Shown: in pieces, positions 24,761 to 35,610 of the stretch
Layout: each line of letters begins with the position of its first letter
How positions within the stretch are numbered: position 1 is the first letter of the stretch
Origin: Cymbidium sinense
Lineage: Eukaryota > Streptophyta > Magnoliopsida > Asparagales > Orchidaceae
Length of the DNA: 64,000 nt
Assembly (NCBI GenBank): GCA_021442155.1
Contig: CM038222.1
Location: 21,462,923 to 21,526,922, forward strand
Direction: 5' to 3'
Notes under the pieces: model-generated
Told to the model about the DNA's origin: nothing
Seen by the model: only the letters and a program-made list of their open reading frames with translations
The model's database searches: none
Translations under genes and position numbers: made by a program

Positions 24761-27303
24761 ATGCTCTCTTTGGAATCCATTTTCTAATTCAGCAGGGTTC
24801 TTTGGTGGGATCTTGTTGTGGGGGGCTTTCTTCTTTTCTTCCACCTACCATGGTTATTTTTTGCAGGTTTGCTTACAGGCTGCTGCTGACCTCATTACCC
24901 CTTCTGGCAGACTTATTATTGTGCAGAACTTTGATATTACTTCTTGGCTATCTTTTTATGTTTTTTTACTTTGCTTGGGTGGAATCTCTGGCATTCTGTT
25001 GTTTCTTTCTACACTATTTATTTTTTGACCTGGATGGAGTTTCTTCAGATTGTTTCTAGTTGTTTTATTCAGTAGATCCTTTTTGTGTAGGATGTTCCTG
25101 AGATTGGGGCCTTGGTCAATCTCTTTTACTGCTCTTGTCTGAAGATAATTTATTTTTTGCTGGCTATCTTCTCTTGCTCCTTGCAGGAATGGGTTTTCAT
25201 GTTGGCTTCTCTTTTTGGTTTTTACTATGTTTACCCTCTCATTCTGGGCCCTGCTGCTAGACTATATTTTTTGATCTGGAAAGGTCTTGTTATTTCTTTC
25301 AATGCTAGTCATTGGTTTTTTGGGACCTGTTTCCAAATTGCTGTCTTTGTGATTTATGGTTGTTTTTTGATTCTCGATTTTCCAACTGTTTGTGTTATTA
25401 TCAGCTGGGCTATTTTTGATCACACATGCTATTATTGTTTGCATCCTGGTTCTATTTACCATAATCAGAATTCTTCTCTTTTATTATGGGATCCATTTTA
25501 TGCACTGTCTACTCTTATTGGCTCTTCCTATGGTCAACTTGTTGATACCTCCTTTCTTAGTTGTTGGCTGATATGGACCCTTGAGGCTACTATCAATCAA
25601 TCTGTTGTTTCTGGATTTGTTTACCATGCTCAGGTTTGGAGTTACTTAATGGTTTTTCATTCCTTTTGAGGTTGTGGGTAATACTGTTTACTCTGGTGGG
25701 AATTACTTGAACTCATTCATTCTTTATTTTATATCTTTTATATTAAAGATTGCTTTTCTTTATAGGTGAAAAAATTGTAACAATGTCTTCTTTGTTGGTT
25801 TTTGGAATTTTGAGTACCTTGCCCAGCAAGTATTCTTTGTTTTTCTTTCTATCTTTGCTGCTAACATCTTGGATTATGTTGTTTTCTCACTGTATGTTAT
25901 GATGGGAACAAGCAAATCTTGAAGATCATTCTTCTGTTCTGCTTGAACTTAATCATTGGTTTATCTTATATGCATAATTGGGTTATTGGCCAACCTCGGT
26001 TATTCTTGTCATTATCCTTGGCGTGGATTATTAATGTGACTAAGCAATCTTGCTTTTTGCCTGAATGTCTCTTCTTGGATTGGCTTGTGGTGGGAGCTAT
26101 TCTTTTTATCCCTCCTTATCTGCTATTTTTTTCATTCCTACTATTTTCTGTAGTGGGGTTTTCGACTTTCTTTTCTCTTGCGACAATTACTTTTGTCCAA
26201 GGTAGGACAACTGTTGAGCATCAAATGGCTACAACCTTCCTTATTGCTATTACTTTGCTGTTTGTGAAATCCCATGTCTACTTTAATATCTCTTTGTAGG
26301 AACGGAATTATATCATTGCCTCCATTTTTGGTTTTTGGTCTTTAAAGTACCTTGTTCAGCAAGTGCTCTTAGTTTTCTTTTTGTCTTATTTTCTTTGCTA
26401 ATATGGGCATTCTTGATCTTTCCTGTTGTTATTTCCCCTCTCTTGGCTTTGATGAGAACATGCAGATCATGAGTACTCTTCTACTTTACCTGCTCTTAAT
26501 CACTATTTTATCTTTTATTGATAGTTGGATTATTGCTCACCCAGCTAGTTTTTACTGTCATTGTTTTTGGCAGAACTGGATTACTATTTCTGCTACTAAG
26601 CAACCTGTTACTGAACTTTTTGCTTTGATTATCTCTTACTGGAATGTTTTGTGGTGGGGCTCTCTATTTTTTTTACAATTTCCTCCATTATCGACTTCTC
26701 TTGTGGTCGATTGGCCTGGGGGTTTGCTGACTTTCTGGTTTCTTGCAACTTACTTAATTCAACTAGCTGGCAATGTGGTGTTGACTATTTATTGTTTGCA
26801 GCTTATGGGATTTGCAGCTAGACTGAAAACCATTTTATTTCTTGCCTCTCTTATCTTTTGACTAGCTTTGTTAGACTAATGTGACCACTGTTAAGATGAT
26901 CTTAACTAATTCATATTCAAACCTTATCATGCTCTATCAATGGGTAGACTTATGTGAGCTTCTAATGTGAATATGATGAACTTCTTGTATTGGTCTTTGG
27001 GTATTCATTGACATGGTGTCTTATATTGGGTCTTATTTCCGGATGGGAACCCCTTTCTCATTCAGCTTTTCGACTCTATCTACCCTGTATATGGTTTTGA
27101 TTATATTTGCAGGTACTAAGGATATCAAGACTTTTAAAAAATGGATGCAATACAGGTTTGTTGGCTATGATGGCTGTGATGATTTCAATTCCTTTTGGTT
27201 TAGTAGTAGCTCTTGTGATGTAACCCCTTCAGTCACATGCTCATATTTGCCTCACTGACTTGGTGTGGTGAGCTGAGCCTTTTTTTTTAAAAAAAAAAAA
27301 AAA
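24761..27303 (+). mobile_element. T-rich LINE-like insertion with poly(A) end
   Basis: A 2.5 kb segment of different base composition (T-rich, no telomere words) inside the array. It ends in T9 (27280-27288) and A15 (27289-27303), directly followed by CCCTAAACCC, as expected for the 3' end of a retroposed RNA. Internally it holds at least two diverged tandem units of about 530 bp, starting near 25765 and 26297 and sharing TTGGTTTTTGG, GTACCTTG..CAGCAAGT and ACTAAGCAA; a weaker unit starts near 25186. Hydrophobic open frames on plus (up to 185 codons at 25112-25669) reflect T-richness and are not conserved between units. I recognise no protein. A LINE untranslated region is the best guess. Confidence 0.45.
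25765..26840 (+). repeat. Two diverged ~530-bp tandem units
   Basis: Unit one is about 25765-26296 and unit two about 26297-26840. Shared landmarks in order: TTGGTTTTTGG, AGTACCTTG with CAGCAAGT, TTCTTTGCT, GGATTA, GCAATCTTG/GCAACCTGT after ACTAA, and GTGGTGGG. Copies differ widely, so the duplication is old. Confidence 0.55.
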
Positions 27304-30300
27304 CCCTAAACCCTAAACCTTAACACCTAAACCCTAAACCCTAAACATTAACACCTCAACCCTAAACCTAGACCCTAAACCCTAAACTCTAAATCCTAAA
27401 CCCTAGACCCTAAACCTACAACCCCAAACCCAAAAACCTACAACCCTAAACCCTAAACCCAAAACCCAAAACCTAAAACCCTAAAAACCTAAAAAGGTAA
27501 ACATAAACTGATTAAAATCAAAAAATAAAATAAATAAATAATCTTAAACCTAAATAAAAACCAAATCTAAAACCTAAACCTAAACCTAAACCTAAAAGTA
27601 AAATAAAATAAAAAATAAAAACTAAATTAAATTAAATAAATTAAAACCTCTAAACTAAAATAAAATAAACCTAAAATAAAAGCCTAAATAAAATAAAATC
27701 TAAATGTAAAATAAAAAATAAAATAAAATAAAATAAAATAAAACTAAATAAAACCAACTAAAAAAAATAAAAAAAAAATAAACCCTAAAAACTAAAAAAA
27801 GAACTTAAACTTAAAACCCTAAACTAAAAAATAAACTTAAAGAAAATAAAACTAAAAAAAATAAACCTAAAATAATCCTAAACCTAAACTAAAAATAAAA
27901 CTAAAATAAAAACCTAAAACCTAAACCTAAAAAAAATAAAATAACAACCTAAACCTAAACCTACAAATAAAAAATAGAACCTAAAACTAAAAATAAAATA
28001 AAAATAAAACTAAACTAAAAAATAAACCTAAACCAAAATTTAAACTTAAAAAATAAACTAAAATAAAATACCTAGACTAAAATAAATAAACCTAAAATAA
28101 ATAAACTAAAGTAAATACAAATAAAAAACCTAAATAATAATAAATTAAAAATAAACTAAATAAACTAAATAAACCTAAACCTATGAGTTTACTTAATTTT
28201 AAAAAAAAATAAATAAATAATAAATAATTCCCTAACCCTAAACTCTAAACCCTAAAACTAACTCTAAACTCGAAACCTTAAAATCCTAAACCCTAAACCC
28301 TAAAAACCTAAAACCTAAACTTAAACTAAATGAAACTTAAAAATAAAATAAATAAATAAAACTAAACCAAAATAAAATAAAAAATATATAAATTATAAAA
28401 ACCTAAACTAAAACATAAACTTAAACGTAAAAATAAAATAAAGTAAAAAAATAAAACTAAACTAAAATTAAATAAAACCTAAACTAAATAAATTAAAATA
28501 AACCTAATAATTAAAAACCAAAATAAAATAAAAACTAAATGTAAAATAAAAATAAAATAAGCCTAAAATAAAATAAAATAAAAACTAAATAAAAACTTAA
28601 ACTTAAAAAATAAACCCTAAAATAAAATTAAAAATTAAGTAAAAATAAACTAAACCTAAACTAAAAAAAAAACTCTGATAAACAAAATAAAATAAACTTA
28701 AACCTAAAACTAAAAATAATAACTTAAACCTAAAATAAACTAAACCTAAAACTAAATCAAATAAAATAAACTAAAATGAACCTAAACCAAAAATATAAAA
28801 CCTAAAATAAACCTAAAATAAAACCAGAGAAAATAAAATAAAACTTAAACTTAAACCTAAAATAAAAATAAAACTAAACCAATAAAATAAAATAAATATA
28901 AAACTAAACTAAAAAACAACCATAAACTTATACTTAAACCAAAAAAAATAAACTAAAATAAAAAAACCTAAACTAAAATAAATAAAACAAAAATAAATAA
29001 ATTAAACTAAATAAAAATAAAGATTATACCTAAATAAAATAAAATAAAATAAAATAAAATAACCCTAACACTAAACCCTAAACCTTAAAACTAACCCTAA
29101 ACCCTAAACTCCAAACCTAAACCCTGGCCTAAACCCTAAACTAAATCCACAAAACCCTAAACCTAAACCCAAACCCTAAACCATAAACCACAAACCCTGT
29201 AAACCCTAACCCCAATCCTAAACCCTAAAATATAAACCTAAAACCTAAACCTAAACTAAATAAACCTAAAAATAAAATAAATAAAAAAACCTAAACCAAA
29301 ATAAAATAAAAAATAAAATAAAAACATAAACCAAAAACTAAACCAAAACTAAAACCTAAAAAAGAAAATAAAAAAATAAAAAAAAGCTAAACTAAACTAG
29401 AAAATAAAAGTTGAAATAAAATAAAAATTAAACCTAAAATAAAAATAAAATTAGCCTAAAATAAAATAAAATTAAAACTAAATAAAACCTAAATAAACCT
29501 ATAAATAAAACCTAAAAATAAATATAAAACCTAAACCTAAAAAAAAAACTATAACCTAAACTAAAATAAATAAACCTAAAATAAATAAATATAAATAAAA
29601 TAAAATAAATAAAGCTAAATCAATATAAAAATAAAATAAACTAAAATATATAAACAATAAATTTAATAAACTAAACTACTTGTTTTGCTTAATTTAAAAA
29701 AAAAAATAAAAATAATAAAAAACCTAACCTTAAACCCTAGGCTTAATTCTAAACCCTAAACCCTCTAACCACAACCTAAACCCTAAACCTGACCTAAACC
29801 CTAAACTACCACACCTATACCTTCCACAACACTAAACTGAGCCACTAAACCCTCCCTAAACTACCTACCTAAACCCTAAACCCAACCTCAACCCTAAACC
29901 TCCCCCAAAACCTAAACCAAAAAACCTAAGCTGACTAATTAACTAAAATAAATAAATAAAACTTAAACTTAAATAAAAGAAAATATACCTAAATAAATAA
30001 ATAATAAAATAACCTAAATAAATAAAATAAACTAAATAAACCTAAATGGCTGGTTATTTTTTAAAATTTAAAATTTTAAATAAAATAAAATGACCACTCT
30101 AACTACTAAACCTAACCACTAAAACCTAAACCCTAAACCTAAAATCTAAACCCTAAACCCTAAACCTCAACCCTAAACCCTTAAACTCACCCTAAACTAA
30201 ACCTATCCTACCCTAAAAACATAAAAACCTAAGCCTAAACTAAATAAAACCTAAAAATAAAATAAATTAATAAACCTAAAATTAAATAAAATAAAAAATA

Positions 30301-33300
30301 AAATCAAATAAAAACCTATATTAAAGCCTAAACCTAAACCTAAACCTAAAAATAAAATAAAATAAAAAGTAAAAAACAAAATAAAAATAAAATAAATAAA
30401 AACCTAAAGTGAATTAAATAATAAAATAAACTTAAAAATAAAAAACCTAAATAAAATAAAAATATAATAAACCTAAAATAAAATATAATAAAAACTAAAT
30501 AAAACCTAAACCTAAAAAATAATCCTAAAAATAAAACCTAAAAATAAAAAAAATATATAAAACCTAAACCCTAAACTAAAAAAAAACCAAAACCTAAAAC
30601 ACTAAACAAAAAAAATAAACCTATACCCAAACTATAATAAACTAAAATAAACTAAACCTAAACCTAAACATTAAATAAACTATACCTAATTATAAACCTA
30701 AACACTAAATAAAATAAAATGAACTATGACTAAACCTAAACCTAAACTGAAAAATAAAACCTAAAAATAAACCTAAAATAGAAACCTAAAACCTAAACCT
30801 AAAAAAAAATAATAAAATAAAACTAAAAAAAAATAAAAAAATAAAACATAAAAAAAATAAAATAAAAATAAAACTAAACTAAACTAAATCAAAATAAAAA
30901 TAAACCTAAATAAAAATAAAAAATAAACTAAATAAACCTAAACTTTCGAGTTTACTTAATTTTTAAAAAAATTAAAAATAAAAAACCCAAACCCTAAACC
31001 TAAACCTACCCTAAACCCTAAACCCTAAACCCTAAAACTAAAACCCTAAACCCTAAACCCTAAACCCTAAACCCTAAAACCTAAAACCCAAAACCCAAAA
31101 ACCTAAACCTCAAACCCTAAACAATAAACCCTAAAAACCTAAAAATAAATTAAATAAATTAAATTATAACTAAATAAAATAAAATATATAAAATAAAATA
31201 AAAACCTAAACTAAACCCTAAACCTAAACTTAAACCTAAGCATAAAAATAAAATAAAATAAAATAAAATAAAAATAAACTAAAATTAAATAATAAAAAAC
31301 TAAACTAAACTAAAAAATAAAATAAACCTAAAAATAAAAAACCTATATAAATTAAAAACTAAACATAAATTAAAAAAAATAATCCTAAAATAAAAACATA
31401 AACCTAAAATAAAACCTAAATATAAACCTAAAGTAAAAACCTAAAACCTAAACTTAAAAAATAAAATAAAAAACCTAAATAAACCTAAAATTAAAAATAA
31501 AAATAAAAATAAATAAAATAAAACTAAACTAAAATTAACCTAAACCTAAAAATATAAAATAAAATAAAAACCTAAACAAAAAAATAAAATAAATAAAATA
31601 AACTAAATAAAAAATAAAAATAAACCTAAATAAAAGTAAAATAAAATAAATAATAACCCTTAGTTTACTTAATTTAAAAAAAATTTAAAAAATTTAAAAA
31701 ATAAATAAAATAAAAAAACCCTAACCATAAACCCTAAACCCTAAACCCTAAACCTTAAACATGGAACCTTAAAACCCTAAACCCTAAACCCTAAATCCTA
31801 AAATCCTAAACCTAATTCCTACGACCTAAAACCCTAAACCCTAAATTCCAAACTTTAAACCCTAAACCCTAAACCCTAAACCATAAAAACCTAAAAACCT
31901 AAACCTAAACTAAATAAAACCTAAAAATAAAATAAAGAAATAGAACTAACACTAAATATAATAAAAAAATAAAATAAAATAAAACATAAACTAAAACTTA
32001 AACCTAAACATAAAAATATAATAAAATAAATAATAAAAACTAAATAAAAAATAAATAAATAAAAATCTAAACTAAACTAAAAAATAAAATAAACATAAAA
32101 ATACAAAACCTAACTAAAGTAAAAGTAAATGTGAAATAAAATTAAAATAAAATAAAAACTAAAGAAATATTTAAATCTAAAAAATAAACATAAAATAGAA
32201 CCTAAAAATAAATAAAAAATAAAACCTAAACCCTAAGCTAAAAAAAACCTAAAACTAAAATAAACAAAATAAAATAAACCTAAACCTAAACTAAAAAAAC
32301 CATACTAAAATAAATAAGACCTAAAACTAAACTTAAAATAAACTAAATCTAAACCCTAAACTAAATAAAATAAATTAAACTAAAAATAAACCTAAACCTA
32401 AACTAAAGTACAAAACAAAATAAAAAAAAATAAAACCTAAACCTAAACCTAAAATAAAATAAGAACCTCAACCTAAACCTAAAAAAAAAAAAATAAAACC
32501 TAAACTAAAAATAAAATAAAATAAAACTAAACTAAAACATAAGCATAAACGTATACCTAAACAAAAAAAATATTAAATCAAAATATAAATTCTAAACTAA
32601 ATAAAATAAAAAAATAAAAATAAACTAAATAAAAATAAAAAACAAACTAAACCTAAACCTCTTGTTTAATTCTAAAAAACCACCCTATACTCAAAATCCT
32701 AAACACTAAACCCTAAAACTAACCCTAAACCCTAAACCCTAAAAAATAAAATAAAAATAAAACTAAACTAAAAAATAAGCATACACCTAAACCTAAACCT
32801 AAAAAATAAACTAAAGTAAAATCCTAAACTAAAATAAACTAAACCAAACAAAATAATAAATAAATAAATAAATATAAATAAAAAATATAATAAACTAAAT
32901 AAACTTACGTTTAATCAAAAACCCTTAAACCCTAAACCCTATACTAAATCTAACCCTACCATAAACCATCCATAAATCCTAAACCCAAAATAAAACAGCT
33001 AATTCAACTGAGCCCTCTTGACCTCCCTCCCACCACTCCAACCCTCCATAACTCCAAACTCCTCCAAAATACTAAACATAAACCTATGACCTAACTTAAC
33101 CTCCCTTAACTACCTCAAACCCTAAATCTTAAAGCTAAACACTAAACCCTACCTAAACCCTAAACCTAAACCTAAAAGATCTAAACCCTAAACCCAACCA
33201 CCAAATCCTAAAAAAAACCAACCAACTAAATAAAACCTAATAATATAAATAAATAACAAAACCTAAATGAAAATAACATAAAATCAAATAAAATCAAATA

Positions 33301-34065
33301 TAATAAAAACCTAAAGTATAACCTAAACCTAAACCTAAAAATAAAAAAACTAAAAAAAATAAACTAAAATTAAATAAATAAAAACCTAAACTAAACTAAA
33401 AAAACTAAAACAAACCTAAGAATAAAAAACCTAAAAAAAAGAAAAATGAAATGTAAAATAAAAATAAAAAAATTTAAAAGAAAATAAAGTAAAAAGTGAA
33501 TAAAACCCTAAACCTAAAAGTAAAACCTAAAAATAAGTAAAAAATAAAACCTAAACCCTAAACTAAAAAAAAACTTAACCTAAAATAAAAATAAAATAAA
33601 TAAAATTAAATAAACTTAAACCTAAAATAAAATAAACTAAACTAAAATAAATAAAACATAAACCTAAATCTAAAATAAACTACACCTAAACCTAAACATA
33701 AATTAAATAAAATAAAAGAAACTAAAAATAAACCTAAACCTAAAATAAATAATAAAACTTAAAAATAAAACTAAAAAAAATCCTAAAACCTAAACCTAAA
33801 CATAAAAATAAACAATAAAAGCTAAATGTAAAAAATAAAATAAAAATAAAACTCAACTAAAAAATAAACCTAAACCTAAAAATAAACTAAAATAAAAAAC
33901 CTAAAATAAAAAAACAAAACTAAATAAAAATAAAAAATAAACCTAAATAAAAATAAATAGATAAAATAAACTCAAATAAATAAAAATAAACTAAATAAAC
34001 CTACAACCCTAAACCCGATACCTTAAACCCTAAACCATAAACTAACCATAAACCCTAAATCCTAA
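27304..34065 (+). repeat. Telomere-word satellite array, right part
   Basis: Continuation of the array after the T-rich insertion, same orientation and monomer plan. Spacer motifs lie near 28186, 29681 (degenerate), 30051 (degenerate), 30949, 31662, 32661 and 32907 (degenerate). Two short intervals (about 370 and 250 bp) suggest deleted monomers. The piece around 32980-33120 is unusually rich in CC and CTCC (for example CCTCCCACC) and may be a small non-array remnant. No coding sequence. Confidence 0.88.
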
Positions 34066-34069
34066 GATT

Positions 34070-34348
34070 GGGCTGAACCTTGATGGCAGGAACATCACCA
34101 TCAACTAGGCTCGGTGAAGATCTAGCGGTTGAGGCGAAGGCAGAGGTGGTGGTTATCATAGTGGTGGTGGGGGATTTGGAGGTGCAAGTGGATATGGAGG
34201 TGGTGGTCAGAGCAGTGGTGGATATGAAGGTGGGAGGAGCAATGAAGGTTACAATTGCGGTGGTGGTAGAGGGAGAGATTTAGGGTATGATGGATGATCC
34301 CGCTACGAGAGAGGTGAGCGTGGTTCTAATGGGAACTGGAGAAATTAA
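34070..34348 (+). pseudogene. Glycine-rich RNA-binding protein pseudogene (3' part)
   Basis: One unshifted frame of 93 codons starting inside an RRM: LNLDGRNITIN (34073-34105) is the end of the RNA-recognition motif (family form xLDGRNITVNEA). It continues as a glycine/tyrosine-rich tail (GRGGGYHSGGGGFGG, SGYGGGGQSSGGYEGG, YNCGGGRGRD), then SRYERGERG and a final WRN before the TAA at 34346. In-frame stops at 34106, 34115, 34130 and 34295 inactivate it; there is no indel. The family binds RNA and acts in stress and circadian responses. The 5' two thirds of the RRM are missing. A plus-frame ATG at 34080 opens a different, valine-rich frame that is a shadow of this one. Confidence 0.85.
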
Positions 34349-34550
34349 AGAATGGCCAATCTGATCTGCTGCTTATGGAACCTTGTCTTTACAGTAGAAA
34401 TGGTTTTCTTATTTAGGGTTTTGATTTGCTCTATGGGTGTTCATTTTCTATCTATGTCATCGCTTGTATCTTAGAAAACTTGGGGTGCTACTTGGTTGAT
34501 GAAATTAGAAATAAGAAATGTTGAATCTGAATTTGTTCTCTCATAAAAAA
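34349..34550 (+). pseudogene. 3' UTR of the glycine-rich RNA-binding protein pseudogene
   Basis: About 200 bases of non-array DNA directly after the stop codon, resembling a plant 3' UTR (T-rich, GTTTTGATTTGCTC, GATGAAATTAGAAATAAG). It ends in a short A6 run at 34545-34550, after which telomere words resume. That fits a retroposed mRNA 3' end, though the A run is short. Confidence 0.6.
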
Positions 34551-34554
34551 TCTC

Positions 34555-34830
34555 AAACCCTAAACTAAAACTTAAACCCTAAACCTAAAACCTAAACCCT
34601 ATACCTAAACCCTAAACCCTAAATCCTAAATCCTAAATCCTAAATCTTAAACCCTAAACCCTAAACCCTATACCCTAAAACCCTAAACCCTAAACCCTAA
34701 TCCTTAAACCCTAAAACCATATACCCTTAACCCTAAACCTAAAATCCTAAACTAAGCCTAAACCTTAAACCCTAAACTATCCCCCTAAACTCTAAACTAA
34801 CCCTAAACTCTAACCCTAAACCCTAAACTT
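34555..34830 (+). repeat. Terminal CCCTAAA-rich block of the array
   Basis: About 275 bases of CCCTAAA and near variants, with the purest telomere words around 34605-34700. It forms the right end of the array; ordinary AT-rich DNA follows at about 34831. Confidence 0.9.
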
Positions 34831-35610
34831 TGAATAAATATGTCATTAGGAGTATATCTAAAGAATGACCTAATCTATAGTTATGGTAGCAACATAGTTA
34901 TGGTGTGCAATGGTGTGTCATTTAATCAAAAGAATGGAATTTTGCATCCAAAATAAATGTTCATTTTTCAACCAATTTTATAAATTTTTTACTTAAAAGT
35001 GATTCATTTTAAGGTGTAATGTAAGATAATATATTATATGGAAGCATATTAAAATATAATGTACATAACAATATAACTTCACATATATATGAATGTGGTG
35101 GTGTGTTACTAAATGTTATTGTACATTTTAGTATGTTTTACTTTTGTTATAATACATTGGGTCAAAACTCACAAAAATATTAATTTGAAGGTTGAGATGG
35201 AAGAATTTGGCCAAATTCATGGCACGTACCAAGAAGCAACCCCAAATTTATGCTATTTTGCACCATTTATAATAGAGAAATAACAATTTTACATCCAAAA
35301 TGAAAATTATTCATATTTTGAAAAAAATTTGTTATATGTTCCTTTTAAGTGATTCTAATGAGGTGTAGTGTTAGACTATATATTACATTATAGCAAATTA
35401 TAATATAACATCATATATTATAATATAATGCAATGTTTTAATTCACACTATAATATGTTTATCATGATATTGTAAAGTTAGTTTGATCTTACACCATCAC
35501 AAATCATTAAATGTTGATTACAATGTTAAGATGATGTAATTTGAATGAATACATTGTTAAGCTTTTAGTTGAAGTACTAAAGGTGTGCATAAGAGAAGAA
35601 ATAATATTTG
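34831..35610. repeat. AT-rich DNA with a diverged tandem duplication
   Basis: No gene. About 34920-35100 and 35275-35460 are diverged copies in the same orientation, sharing GCATCCAAAATAAA/ACATCCAAAATGAA, AAGTGATTC, AGGTGTA and TATATTA...AATATAATG. Rest unassigned. Confidence 0.5.

Noticed and set aside
25112..25669. Membrane-protein gene (185 codons, hydrophobic)
   Set aside because: Hydrophobicity comes from T-rich codons; neighbouring diverged units do not keep the frame and nothing resembles a known family.
34080..34283. Valine-rich 67-codon gene
   Set aside because: Out-of-frame reading of the glycine-rich RNA-binding protein pseudogene.
16361..34830. Chromosome end (functional telomere)
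   Set aside because: The words are degenerate, carry AT-rich filler and spacers, and are flanked on both sides by transposon DNA; it is interstitial.
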